The notes under the pieces are model-generated. The model did not search any database, was not told the DNA's origin, and worked only from the letters and a program-made list of their open reading frames with translations. The position numbers and the translations under genes are program-made. A stretch of DNA of 64,000 nucleotides from Streptomyces sp. HB132 (lineage in GTDB: Bacteria > Actinomycetota > Actinomycetes > Streptomycetales > Streptomycetaceae), in NCBI RefSeq assembly GCF_016909575.1, contig NZ_JAFBGA010000002.1, forward strand, positions 620,001-684,000. Direction: 5' to 3'. Positions within the stretch are counted from its first letter, which is position 1; every line of letters starts with the position of its first letter. Shown here piece by piece: positions 19,067 through 26,984 of this stretch.

Positions 19067-19402
19067 CGCAACCGGCCGAGCCGTATCCGATGACGTTGCC
19101 CGGCCTGCCCGAGAGGCGGTGTCGACTCGCAGTGGATTCTCAGGCCGCGGCGGAAAGACGACACCGCCGCGAGGGGCCTGGCCTGAAAGGCGGCTGCTGG
19201 GAGGAAGATCCCTGAGTCGTACCACGGGGTATTCATTCCGGGATGCGCCCGCCGCATCCCGGAATGTGCTCGGTGTGAGTCGACGACGGGACGCCGCCAG
19301 AAAATCATCATGACATGCCTGGCTGCGTTGTCGGTCAATTCTCGGGCCAGGAGAAAGTTCAAAGATTCCATAGGGGGCGGCCTTCATATCGGCGAGGAAA
19401 CA

Positions 19403-20044
19403 GTGCACAAGCGACGGATAGTTTTTGCGGCCTCTCTGGCCATCATGGGATGCGCACTCTCGGCCTGCGGCGGCGATGAGGAGGGGCCGACGGCGCAGGA
19501 TTCGCCCTCGGTGTCGGCTTCGCCCACGCCGAGCAGTGAGACCCCGGCTGCCGACGACAGCGGCAAGGACGGTGGTGGCACGCCGGCCGGGGGAGACGTC
19601 GCAGAGCCGGGGACCAAGCTCTAGGTCGGCGACAGGGCCGTCCTGCCGTTCGAGTACACGAGCGACAAGAAAGGCACCATCGCCCTGACCGTCACGGCGA
19701 TCGAGAAGGGCACCGAGGCCGACATGGCCGCCTTCGGCGAGAAGGCGAAGGGAATGACGCCCTACTTCATCAAGATGAAGGTCGAGAACGTCGGCGGCAC
19801 CGACCTGTCGTACGCGTCACTGAAGCTGGACGGCGTGCTGGAAGGCGGCGGCGGCACCGGCGTCATACTGATGGGCGGCATCCCGGGCACATGCGACAAC
19901 GAGACCGCGCCCGCCGAGTTCAAGACCGAGGGCGCTTCGTACGAGACCTGCGCGCTCAGCGCCACGACGGGAGCGCCCGTCACCGGCGCCAGGTTCGACG
20001 AGGGCGACGCGTACAGGAACAGCCCAGTCGTCTGGGCCAACTGA
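19403..20044 (+). pseudogene. Lipoprotein gene interrupted by an in-frame TAG codon
   Basis: The frame opens at a GTG preceded by GCGAGGAAAC and encodes a lipoprotein signal (MHKRRIVFAASLAIMGCALSACGG; lipobox LSAC). A Ser/Pro/Asp-rich linker follows. At codon 74 (19622-19624) there is a TAG, after which the same frame continues without a gap for 140 more codons with normal third-position GC. The downstream part (VGDRAVLPFEYTSDKKGTIALTV) resembles DUF4352-like lipoprotein domains. A single A-to-T change of a lysine codon would explain it. As it stands only a 73-residue lipopeptide would be made; readthrough or a sequencing error are alternatives. Confidence 0.75.
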
Positions 20045-20059
20045 AGCCACGCGCATGCG

Positions 20060-20440
20060 CCTTACCGTTCCTGCCGGCCGGCACCACGTCTGTCGGGCCG
20101 ATAGCGGCGGCAACCCGACCACCCACCCACCGGGGGATCGGGGTGAAGGCCCCTGCTCCCAGGTTCGCGGGCGGTGACCTCCATGCCGATACCGAGTGGC
20201 GGCGTGCTCGACGAGGTGCCGACGGTAACCGCCGGCGCCCCGCACGTTGCGGAGGCCCGGGTGGCCGGTGCGACCTGGTCGAGCAGGGCGGTGCCGCAAC
20301 GGAGTCCCGCCCGCCAGACACCGTGACCAGCGCGGCGAGGGGAAGGCCGGGCGTGCCGATGGTGATGCTCGGCTGCCTGCCGACGTTCTTCCTGCCTGCG
20401 TCGATGCCCTGCCCCGCGGCGTGGACGGTGGTGTAGGTCA
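20060..20440 (-). pseudogene. Decayed IS5-family transposase remnant (C-terminal half)
   Basis: Pieces of an IS5-type transposase can be read on the minus strand in shifting frames. First comes GIDAGRKNVGRQPSITIGTP followed by GLPLAALVTV, matching the family's DAGKK-NGRKRH-DTLGLLL-VLVT block. Then GGYRRHLVEHAA appears in another frame, and last a TARE-GSRG-HPDP-GGW stretch matching the RWVVERT end. No intact ends or terminal repeats are visible. It lies between the broken lipoprotein and the HNH-gene remnant. Confidence 0.65.
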
Positions 20441-20443
20441 TCG

Positions 20444-20575
20444 GCCTGTGCGGAGCCCGCGTCCCGCTTCCTCGTCCACTGCCTCGACCGCGAGGCGCGC
20501 TCGACCCGGTGCGTGGTCGACGATCCCAGTGGTGGCTCGTCGCGGCGCTTGGCCGGTGATGTCTGCTGGACGAGG
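20444..20575 (-). pseudogene. Remnant of the 5' end of a second phosphorothioate-restriction HNH gene
   Basis: About 125 bp align with the start region of the intact HNH gene at 28680-28805 at roughly 80% identity by eye (for example TGTGCGGAGCCCGCG and GTCCACTGCCTC occur in both). The start codon ATG is changed to ACG and the frame is shifted. The copy ends on the left at the IS5 remnant and on the right next to tRNA-Ser remnant B. It shows that the same gene was once present here too. Confidence 0.7.
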
Positions 20576-20590
20576 CCGGAACTACAACCA

Positions 20591-20826
20591 GCAACGTCGA
20601 AGGGCCCCGCAGCAAGCTGCGGGGCCCTTCGGCGTATTGCCCGGTGAGAGCAATGGCGGAGGATACGAGATTCGAACTCGTGAGGGGTTGCCCCCAGCAC
20701 GCTTTCCACATGTTCGTTTGCGGGTTCGGGGAGGGGTAGGGGCGTCCTGACCTGGGGTGGAGTGGATTGTTCAGCGACGTCCGGACGCGGCTGAACGTAG
20801 GCGAATGAGGCCAGAACTGAGACCAC
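20591..20826 (-). repeat. tRNA-Ser attachment-site remnant B with its right arm
   Basis: 20591-20655 carries the terminator hairpin (GTCGAAGGGCCCCGCAGC with GCTGCGGGGCCCTTCGGC) and leader. 20656-20708 matches the minus-strand tRNA-Ser 3' half up to the anticodon loop (TGGAAAGCGTG), with one difference from the intact gene in the variable arm (CAGCAC for CAACAC). The match stops at the anticodon. A 118-bp right arm (20709-20826) follows. It is shared with copies C and D and ends in two TGAGACCA-like repeats. Confidence 0.85.
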
Positions 20827-20910
20827 GAGGTGCCGGATGGGTGGCTCGCGGCGTTCGGCGGATTCTGCACCCGGGGCCCAAATTCCTACTTGTTTGATAA
20901 TGTCTGTTCC

Positions 20911-21195
20911 ATGAGCGAGATTCCTTACAGCGTCGGCGAAGGGCCAGCGACCAGGGTCAGTCTCTCCCTTCCCGAGGGGACGGCGGAGGCGATTCGCCGA
21001 CGGGTCGGCAAGCGTGAGTTTTCCGCGTTCATCACCGAAGCGGTGGAGCGCGAGCTGCGCGGTCAGATCCTGGATGAGTACCTGGCCGACTACGAACGCC
21101 GTCAGGGGGCGATCTCCGAGCGCGAGCAGGAGCGTGCACGCCGGGTCTTCGACGAGGTGTTCGCTGAGGAGGGGCAGTGGCCCGCCGCAAGCTGA
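20911..21195 (+). CDS. Antitoxin, ribbon-helix-helix-like
   Basis: The 94-residue protein has TRVSLSLPEGTAEAIRRRVGKREFSAFITEAVERELR, which fits a ribbon-helix-helix DNA-binding N-terminus, and a charged helical C-terminus (ERRQGAISEREQERARRVFDEVF) of the kind that wraps a PIN toxin. The ATG at 20911 is preceded by no strong ribosome-binding site. It overlaps the downstream PIN-toxin gene by 19 bp, the usual antitoxin-first layout with coupled translation. The pair likely autoregulates. It is one of only two genes between tRNA-Ser remnants B and C. Confidence 0.82.
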   Translation: MSEIPYSVGEGPATRVSLSLPEGTAEAIRRRVGKREFSAFITEAVERELRGQILDEYLADYERRQGAISEREQERARRVFDEVFAEEGQWPAAS

Positions 21196-21590
21196 GCCAC
21201 GAAGGCACCCTCGTTCTCGACTGCGAGGGTTTGTCAAAGTTTGTCAGTGATCACGAGCCCGTCGTCGCCCTCATCGCGGAAGCCCGCAAGCGGGGCATGG
21301 AGGTGGTCATCAGTGCACTCACCATCATCGAAGCGGTGTATCGCCGGACAGATAAGGCGAGGCTCGCCTGGGTCCTGTCCGGCGTGCGAATCGTGCACAT
21401 CGGTGACGAGGAGGCCAAGGCCGCCTCAGCCATGCTGATCAATGCTGGGCTTCATGGTCACAAGTACGCCATCGACGCTGCCGTGGCCGAGATGGCGCTG
21501 CGTCAGCGCCGCCCGGTCGTCATGCTCACCTCGGACATTGACGACATGACGAAGCTCTGCGGCGACAGAGTGCGCCTCGTCGCCGTGTAG
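21177..21590 (+). CDS. PIN-domain toxin (VapC-like)
   Basis: This 137-residue protein has the four acidic positions of a PIN nuclease: Asp15 (LVLDCEGLSKF), Glu52 (IIEAVYR), Asp100 (KYAIDAAVAE) and Asp120 (TSDIDDM). VapC toxins cut tRNA or rRNA when freed from their antitoxin. The start GTG is preceded by GAGGAGGGGCA inside the antitoxin gene. The coding DNA is less GC-rich than the core genes. With the antitoxin it fills a complete 1.1-kb cassette bounded by tRNA-Ser remnants, where it could stabilise the array. Confidence 0.87.
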   Translation: MARRKLSHEGTLVLDCEGLSKFVSDHEPVVALIAEARKRGMEVVISALTIIEAVYRRTDKARLAWVLSGVRIVHIGDEEAKAASAMLINAGLHGHKYAIDAAVAEMALRQRRPVVMLTSDIDDMTKLCGDRVRLVAV

Positions 21591-21656
21591 CCGACGCCCA
21601 GGACCCGAACGAGGGGACGTTCGCCGCATGCCTGAAATGTATTGAATATCGGAAAT

Positions 21657-21915
21657 GAATGAGACCAGAACTGAGACCAGCAACGTCGAAGGGCCCCGCA
21701 GCAAGCTGCGGGGCCCTTCGACGTATTACCCGGTGAGAGCAATGGCGGAGGATACGAGATTCGAACTCGTGAGGGGTTGCCCCCAACACGTTTTCCAAAT
21801 GTTCACCTGGGAGTTCTGGGGCGTACGGGAAGGTTCTGACGCGCGGTGCACGCGGTGCTGGTGGGATTCTGAACGGTGCTGTACGTCGGTGAATGCAGCC
21901 AGAACCGCAACCACG
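21657..21915 (-). repeat. tRNA-Ser attachment-site remnant C with left and right arms
   Basis: 21657-21680 holds the left arm, two copies of TGAGACCAG separated by AAC. 21681-21744 carries the terminator hairpin, almost identical to copy B. 21745-21798 is the tRNA-Ser 3' half up to TTGGAAA, with one change in the anticodon stem (ACGTTTTCC for ACGCTTTCC). 21799-21915 is a 117-bp right arm homologous to those after B and D but more diverged. The tRNA 5' half is missing, so no functional tRNA is encoded. Confidence 0.85.
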
Positions 21916-22004
21916 GCAGGCCATCCCCGCTCATGCCTTACGCCAGGCGCTGAGCACTTCCTCGGGGCCGTACGCCGCCGTGGCAGGGCCAGCGCCACCG
22001 ATCC

Positions 22005-22112
22005 CGGGCGCTGAAGACGGTCCGCCAACTCCTTCCGTGTCACGAGCACGCGTGCCGGTCGAGAGCTGTCGAGGCTGCTCAGCCAGGTCGCCAGAGTTGA
22101 TCGGGACTTCAT
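22005..22112 (-). pseudogene. Remnant of the 5' end of a helicase-associated-domain gene
   Basis: On the minus strand an ATG at 22112 opens a frame with STLATWLS and ELADRLQRPGSVALALP, which matches STLATWLSDLE and ELADRLQRPASVAPVLP at the start of the large gene at 28859-31216. The similarity ends after about 36 codons, with an internal deletion of about 14 codons, and the following sequence is unrelated. It is a second decayed copy of a gene that is intact in the last cassette. Confidence 0.7.
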
Positions 22113-22542
22113 GCGTAGTGCACCTCGTCAGCCCAGGGAGCGCCGCAGCGGGCCGGAGCCGGTCCGGCGCCGGGTTCAAGGAGGGCGCATCCCCGTGATC
22201 AGCTGGTGCCGCTCGGAACAGGTGGAGCGGCTGCTTCGCTCGCCGGGACGATGCCCGCTCCTGGCGCCGGCACTACCGGGTCGTCGTTCTCGTTCGCGGC
22301 GATGAAACCGCCCTCGGAGCGGGAAGGCCGCCCACTCGGTCCGGGGTGGCGGGGAGCGTTCCCACGCGCCGGTGCCCTCCGACTGACGTGCTACGGGTGA
22401 ATATGCGGGCAACACGATGCGCCGTGGGCCGGACACCGGCACTCTGCTGGTGAGGAGCAGCAGGGGGGATGCTCCGGCCAGTGCGCAACCGGGGCCCCGG
22501 CCCCGGCGGAGCCTGCGGACGCGAGTCGAAGGGGGCGCTTCA
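22113..22542. other. 430-bp spacer upstream of the prenyltransferase gene
   Basis: No gene is recognised. The part next to the downstream gene (22380-22540) includes TGAATATGCGGGCAACACGATG and probably holds its promoter. Short open frames here lack ribosome-binding sites. Confidence 0.4.
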
Positions 22543-23406
22543 ATGACATCCATCGGAGCAGGGCCATCCAGTCAGGCGCATGCGACGGGTAAGCCGGCCG
22601 GCAGCGTCGGCACACAGTCGGCCGGCCCCGCCATACCGGCGGTTCCCGTACAACCACGCCGCCTGCCCGGTGAGGAGGAGCGGCGGCGCCCGGTGCCTCG
22701 CCACGTCGCGTGCGTGATGGACGGGAACGGCAGGTGGGCGCAGCAGCGCTCCTTGCCACGTACGTCAGGGCACCGGGCGGCGGAGACGACGGTGATCGAC
22801 GTCATCGAGGCTGCGCGGTCGGCGGGGGTCGAGTGGCTCAGCCTGTACGCCTTCTCCACCGAGAACTGGCGACGGCCGGGCGAGGAGATCGACTTCCTCA
22901 TGCGTCTGGTGAGCCGCGTGGTGCGCAAACACGCGCCTCTGCTGTACGCACGCGGGATCCGCTGCCGATTCCTGGGAGCCGAGGATCCGAGGATCCCCGT
23001 TCGCCTGGCCCAGGAGTTCACCGACCTGATGACACTTACCGAGAACAATCGGGGCATGACGCTGACCGTGGCGTTCGACCACGGCGGGCGCCAGGACATT
23101 GTCTCCGCGGCGCGGTCCCTCATCCGCGCCGGGGTGTCCGCCGACGCCGTCGACCAAGCGCGCTTCGCCGCGCATCTGCCCGTCCCCGATACGCCTGACG
23201 TGGACCTCGTCATCCGTACCTCCGGCGAACAGCGCATCTCCAACTTCATGCTCTGGCAGGTGGCCTACGCCGAGTGGATCTTCCCGTCGGTGCTGTGGCC
23301 CGATTTCCGTGCGTCGCACTTTCTGGAGTGCCTGCACGACTACCGAAGCCGCGACCGCCGCTTCGGCGGCGTGACGCCGCAAGCGAATGGAGAGCCTCAC
23401 AGGTGA
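22543..23406 (+). CDS. Cis-prenyltransferase (UppS/isoprenyl transferase family)
   Basis: This 287-residue protein shows all cis-prenyltransferase blocks: HVACVMDGNGRWAQ with catalytic Asp60, SGHRAA, SLYAFSTENWRRP, and VDLVIRTSGEQRISNFMLWQ ending in AYAEW. Such enzymes extend allylic diphosphates with isopentenyl diphosphate in Z configuration. A disordered 50-residue N-terminus is extra compared with housekeeping UppS. Since a core uppS is expected elsewhere in the genome, this accessory copy probably makes a special short or medium polyprenyl diphosphate. It is translationally coupled (GTGA) to the DUF2236/EF-hand gene. Confidence 0.92.
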   Translation: MTSIGAGPSSQAHATGKPAGSVGTQSAGPAIPAVPVQPRRLPGEEERRRPVPRHVACVMDGNGRWAQQRSLPRTSGHRAAETTVIDVIEAARSAGVEWLSLYAFSTENWRRPGEEIDFLMRLVSRVVRKHAPLLYARGIRCRFLGAEDPRIPVRLAQEFTDLMTLTENNRGMTLTVAFDHGGRQDIVSAARSLIRAGVSADAVDQARFAAHLPVPDTPDVDLVIRTSGEQRISNFMLWQVAYAEWIFPSVLWPDFRASHFLECLHDYRSRDRRFGGVTPQANGEPHR

Positions 23407-24941
23407 AGGACACGGACAGCAGCCGCTTCACGAGGACCGGCCCCGACGCAACGGGCCCGTACGACGACCCCGAGCCCACAGGCCCGTCCGGAGATCCCGG
23501 CCGGGAGGCCTCCGGAACGCCGACCGAATCCCTGTTCGGCCCTGGATCGCAGTTCCACTGTTTCTTCAACGATCCCCGCTGGGCGCTGGCCGTCGTCAGG
23601 GCCACGGTGCTGGAGGCCGCCCACCCGCAGATCGGCGCGGCACTGGCCGACAACTCCTCCTTCGTAGTGCATCCGTGGCGGCGGCTGAGCAACACTCTTG
23701 TGAGCCTGCAGCGCATGTTCGGAGCCGACGAGCACACACGGCAGCGGGAGGCGGCACGGCTCAACCGCCTGCACACGCGACTGAGCGGCACGGACGCGAG
23801 GAACCGGCCCTACGACGCCATGGACCCCGAGGTGCGGGCGTGGGTGGTCGCGACGCTCTTCGAGAGCTCCGTCACCATGTGCCGATTGAGCGGGCAGCCC
23901 CTGGACCAGATCACCATGGAGCGGCTCTACGCCGAGTTCCAGGCCTTCCTCGCCGCCTTGGGGGACGAGGCGGGCCACCTCCCGCCCACCTTGCACGAGT
24001 TCTGGAAGTACTACGACCGCATGGTCGCGGAGGAACTGCAGAACACAGAGGCGCTGCGCATCATCCTGTTCAAGCTCTTCGAACATCTACCGGCACCGCC
24101 GCTGTTCGCAGGTCTGCCCACGGTCTGGGCGACCGGACGCGCGCTGGCGGGGCCCGTCATCGGCACCATCACCGTTGCCTCCCTTCCCGAGGTTTTCCGC
24201 CGCCGGGCGGGGCTGCCGGAGGTTCCCGGTGCCCAGACCCTGATGCAGGGTGCTTACGTGACCGCCCGCCTGGCCCGCGCCCTTCCCGACAACTGGATCC
24301 GGACGGAGAACTTCGTCAGTCTGCTCCAGCTGTCGCCGGAAGGCGACGGCCCCTGTGCCGAGGCGCTCACCACTTTGCGCGCCCGGGTGAAACGGGCCGG
24401 CGCGCTCATCCGGCTGATCACACCGGTACCGGCCCAGCAGGACAGTACGGGCGGGACCGAGAACCGGCGCAGTGCCCGCGTCTTCTTCACCGAGGTGCTG
24501 GACCAGACCGGGGACGGCTATCTGGACTGGCCCGATCTCGCCGCCATGGCACGGGAACTCTGCTCCCGTCTCGACCTGGACGAGCCGGAGGAGACCCGGC
24601 TGTACGACGCGTTCGCCGCGTGGTGGAGGGAACTTCAGGCGGCTCTGGACAGTGACGGTGACGGCAGGGTGAGCGAGGAGGAGTACGCGGCCGCAGCCCC
24701 GTCCCTGGCAGGACCGGCGCTGATCAGGGTCGCCGAGGTTCTCTTCGGTGTCACCGACGCGGACGGCGATCAGTTCATCGATGCCGAGGAGTACCGCGTC
24801 CTGTTCAGGAAAGGCTTCGGGCGATCCGTGGTGGACGCCGGAGGGCGTTACTCCCGAAGCGCATTCGTGCGGGACTTCCTCTCCTTCATGTCAGGGCGTC
24901 AGCGTTCGACCTCCTACGATCCACTGCTCTCCGACGCGTAG
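23403..24941 (+). CDS. DUF2236 (MpaB/Lcp-like oxygenase) protein with three C-terminal EF-hands
   Basis: The 512-residue protein has an N-terminal DUF2236 region (about residues 42-290; SLFGPGSQFHCFF, LEAAHPQIGAAL, WVVATLFESSVTMC). This family includes the haem oxygenases Lcp (cleaves cis-polyisoprene) and MpaB (cleaves a prenyl side chain). A linker follows, then a calcium-binding module with EF-hand loops at 367-378 (DQTGDGYLDWPD), 416-427 (DSDGDGRVSEEE) and 452-463 (DADGDQFIDAEE). No signal peptide or membrane helix is seen. The GTG start overlaps the prenyltransferase stop, so oxidative cleavage of that enzyme's product, perhaps gated by Ca2+, is inferred. Haem binding is not proven. Confidence 0.82.
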   Translation: MKDTDSSRFTRTGPDATGPYDDPEPTGPSGDPGREASGTPTESLFGPGSQFHCFFNDPRWALAVVRATVLEAAHPQIGAALADNSSFVVHPWRRLSNTLVSLQRMFGADEHTRQREAARLNRLHTRLSGTDARNRPYDAMDPEVRAWVVATLFESSVTMCRLSGQPLDQITMERLYAEFQAFLAALGDEAGHLPPTLHEFWKYYDRMVAEELQNTEALRIILFKLFEHLPAPPLFAGLPTVWATGRALAGPVIGTITVASLPEVFRRRAGLPEVPGAQTLMQGAYVTARLARALPDNWIRTENFVSLLQLSPEGDGPCAEALTTLRARVKRAGALIRLITPVPAQQDSTGGTENRRSARVFFTEVLDQTGDGYLDWPDLAAMARELCSRLDLDEPEETRLYDAFAAWWRELQAALDSDGDGRVSEEEYAAAAPSLAGPALIRVAEVLFGVTDADGDQFIDAEEYRVLFRKGFGRSVVDAGGRYSRSAFVRDFLSFMSGRQRSTSYDPLLSDA

Positions 24942-25128
24942 AACCTCGGACAGCCCGATCACCGCGACACCGCAGGTGCGCGGTTCTCGGCAACGGTTCC
25001 GGTCGCGCAGGTTCTGGGAGTAGCGGGTCCGGTGCGGTACTGCCCGGCGTCACCATCAGGACGGCGGCTCTGACTCCAGGACGACCGGAGCGCAACCGCA
25101 ACCACTGAACGTCGAAGGCCCCCGGCAG

Positions 25129-26608
25129 CTCTTGGGTTCCAGGGGTCGTCGCAACACCACTTGGTTTCAGGTGGTGAGTAGATCACGTAGGCGCTCGGCT
25201 GGGGTATCCCAGCCGAGCGTTTTGCGTGGGCGGCCGTTGAGTTCCTGGGCGACGTGTTCGAGGTCTTCGGGGCTGTGGGCGCTCAGGTCGGTGCCCTTGG
25301 GGAAGTACTGGCGCAGGAGTCCGTTGGTGTTCTCGTTCGAGCCGCGCTGCCAAGGGCTGGCGGGGTCGCAGAAGTAGACGGGCATGCCGGTGGCCACGCT
25401 GAACTGCTTGTGGCGTGCCATCTCGCTGCCCTGGTCCCAGGTGAGGGAGCCGCGCAGGTGGGCGGGCAGGGTCTGGACCGTGGTGACGAGGCCGTCGCGG
25501 ACGGTCTCGGCGTCGTGGGCTCCGCCCGGCAGGTGGACCAGCATGGTGTAGCGGGTGGCCCGCTCGACCAGGGTGGCGATCGCGGAGCGCCCGCCCGCAC
25601 CGATGATCAGGTCGCCTTCCCAGTGACCGGGCACGGCCCGGTCCTCGACGGCGGCGGGACGGTCGCTGATCATCACCATCGGGTCGATGAACCGGGGCAT
25701 GCGCCGCTCAGGGTCCCGGCGGGGCTTGCGGCGGGTTCGCCCGGAGCGGATCGCGGCCTGCACTTCCCGCTTCAGGCCGCCGCGGGCCTGGAAATACAGC
25801 GCCTGGTAGACCGTCTCCACGCTCACCCGCATGCTCTCGTCGTCGGGACACTCCTTGCGTAGAGCGTGGCAGATCTGCTCCGGTGACCATCGACTGCGCA
25901 GTCCGTCCTGGACGAAGCGGCGCAGCCGTCCCTCGCGCAGCAGTTTGCGTTCCTTGGGCCGGGGTCTGCGCGCTGCGGCGGCGCGGTAGGCGGCGTAGGG
26001 CTGGTAGCCCTCGCTGCCCGAGTTGGCGTCGATCTCCCGTTTGACCGTGCTCGCCGGCCGTCCCAGGGCCCGTCCGATCGCCCTCAGCGACTTCCCCGCC
26101 GCGCGCAGATCGCGGATCTTCTCGCGCTCGGCCAGGGTCAGGAATCGGGGGTGGAGCTGCTTCTCCAGGGCGCTCAGGCCCACCGGTGCTGTGGTCACAC
26201 CGCACATCGTGACGGTCCCGGCCGCGTAGTCGACACGACGCCCGTCGGCATAGATTCGGCCGTTGCGGCTCTTCTTGACGCCCCAGTCCCAGTCCTTGGC
26301 CGTGCGCTCGTTCACACCGACCTGCCGGGCTGCAACCCGGCGTGCGACACCGGCGGCCCGGAGCCGCTCGTACTTCTCGCGCCCTGGGTGCCGCCGACGC
26401 TGCGAACTCAGTCCGGCCTTCCGGGCCCAGCCGAATGCAGTGTTCGGGTTCACCCCCAGCTCACGCGCCACCACGGTCACGTTCCCCACGACATCCAGCC
26501 GCTCAAGGAAGCGCTCCCGCAGCCCTGCAAGATCAGCACACTCAACGGCCACGGTCCTCGCAACTCCCACAGATCGCGGGTGTTGCGAGGACCGTTAGAA
26601 CCCAAGAG
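25129..26608. mobile_element. IS30-family insertion sequence, about 1480 bp
   Basis: The ends form an imperfect inverted repeat: CTCTTGGGTTC at 25129 and GAACCCAAGAG ending at 26608, continuing inward as GGTC-TCGCAACACC on both sides. A 3-bp CAG flanks both ends (25126-25128 and 26609-26611) and is the likely target duplication. The target is the loop of the terminator hairpin of tRNA-Ser remnant D; insertion into palindromes or terminators is a known IS30 habit. One intact transposase gene fills the element. Confidence 0.88.
25167..26570 (-). CDS. IS30-family transposase
   Basis: This 467-residue protein has an N-terminal HTH segment, a second IS30-type HTH (LTLAEREKIRDLRAAGKSLR followed by AIGRALGRPASTVKREI), and a DDE catalytic core. 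The catalytic acids lie in HWEGDLIIG, TWDQGSEMA and the NENTNGLLRQYFPKGTDL block. It is full length, so the element may still be active. The start could lie a few codons downstream of 26570. The frame lies on the minus strand between the terminal repeats. Confidence 0.93.
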   Translation of the reverse strand: MGVARTVAVECADLAGLRERFLERLDVVGNVTVVARELGVNPNTAFGWARKAGLSSQRRRHPGREKYERLRAAGVARRVAARQVGVNERTAKDWDWGVKKSRNGRIYADGRRVDYAAGTVTMCGVTTAPVGLSALEKQLHPRFLTLAEREKIRDLRAAGKSLRAIGRALGRPASTVKREIDANSGSEGYQPYAAYRAAAARRPRPKERKLLREGRLRRFVQDGLRSRWSPEQICHALRKECPDDESMRVSVETVYQALYFQARGGLKREVQAAIRSGRTRRKPRRDPERRMPRFIDPMVMISDRPAAVEDRAVPGHWEGDLIIGAGGRSAIATLVERATRYTMLVHLPGGAHDAETVRDGLVTTVQTLPAHLRGSLTWDQGSEMARHKQFSVATGMPVYFCDPASPWQRGSNENTNGLLRQYFPKGTDLSAHSPEDLEHVAQELNGRPRKTLGWDTPAERLRDLLTT

Positions 26609-26984
26609 CAGCGGGGGCCTTCGACGTATTGCCCGGTGAGAGCAATGGCGGAGGATACGAGATTCGAACTCGTGAGGGGTTGCCCCCAACACGCTTTCCA
26701 AATGTTTGTACGGGGGTCCGTTGGGGGTCGTACCCGTCCTGACCTGAGGCGGGGCGTTCGGAGTGGCCCGGTCCGGACACGGCTGGACGAGGATGAATGA
26801 GACCAGGACTGAGACCAGGCGTCGGCGGGACCACTTCCTGGTCCCGCTCGCAGCGCTCTTGGCCGTGCTCGTGGGAAGCGGTCCTTCGGTAAGGCCTTGA
26901 CCGGGTCGGGTAGTGAGCTGTCGGTGCCCTCGTCCGTACGGCCACCCCGTAGCACAATGCATTACGCCGCGATACGCTGGTTTC

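Larger units (their letters stand above)
25108..26818 (-). repeat. tRNA-Ser attachment-site remnant D, split by an IS30 element, with right arm
   Basis: The terminator hairpin of this copy is broken: its left half is at 25108-25128 (AACGTCGAAGGCCCCCGGCAG) and its right half at 26609-26647 (CAGCGGGGGCCTTCGACG...). Joined, they give GGCCCCCG-GCAG-CGGGGGCC, a perfect stem-loop. 26648-26701 is the tRNA-Ser 3' half, identical to the intact gene up to TTGGAAA. 26702-26818 is the 117-bp right arm ending in two TGAGACCAG-like repeats (one reads GACCAGGAC). Confidence 0.85.

Noticed and set aside
20656..20708. Tandem tRNA-Ser copies as functional tRNAs (also 21745-21798, 26648-26701, 14315-14366)
   Set aside because: Each lacks the D arm, 5' acceptor strand and half of the anticodon stem, so none can fold into a tRNA; they are attachment-site remnants.
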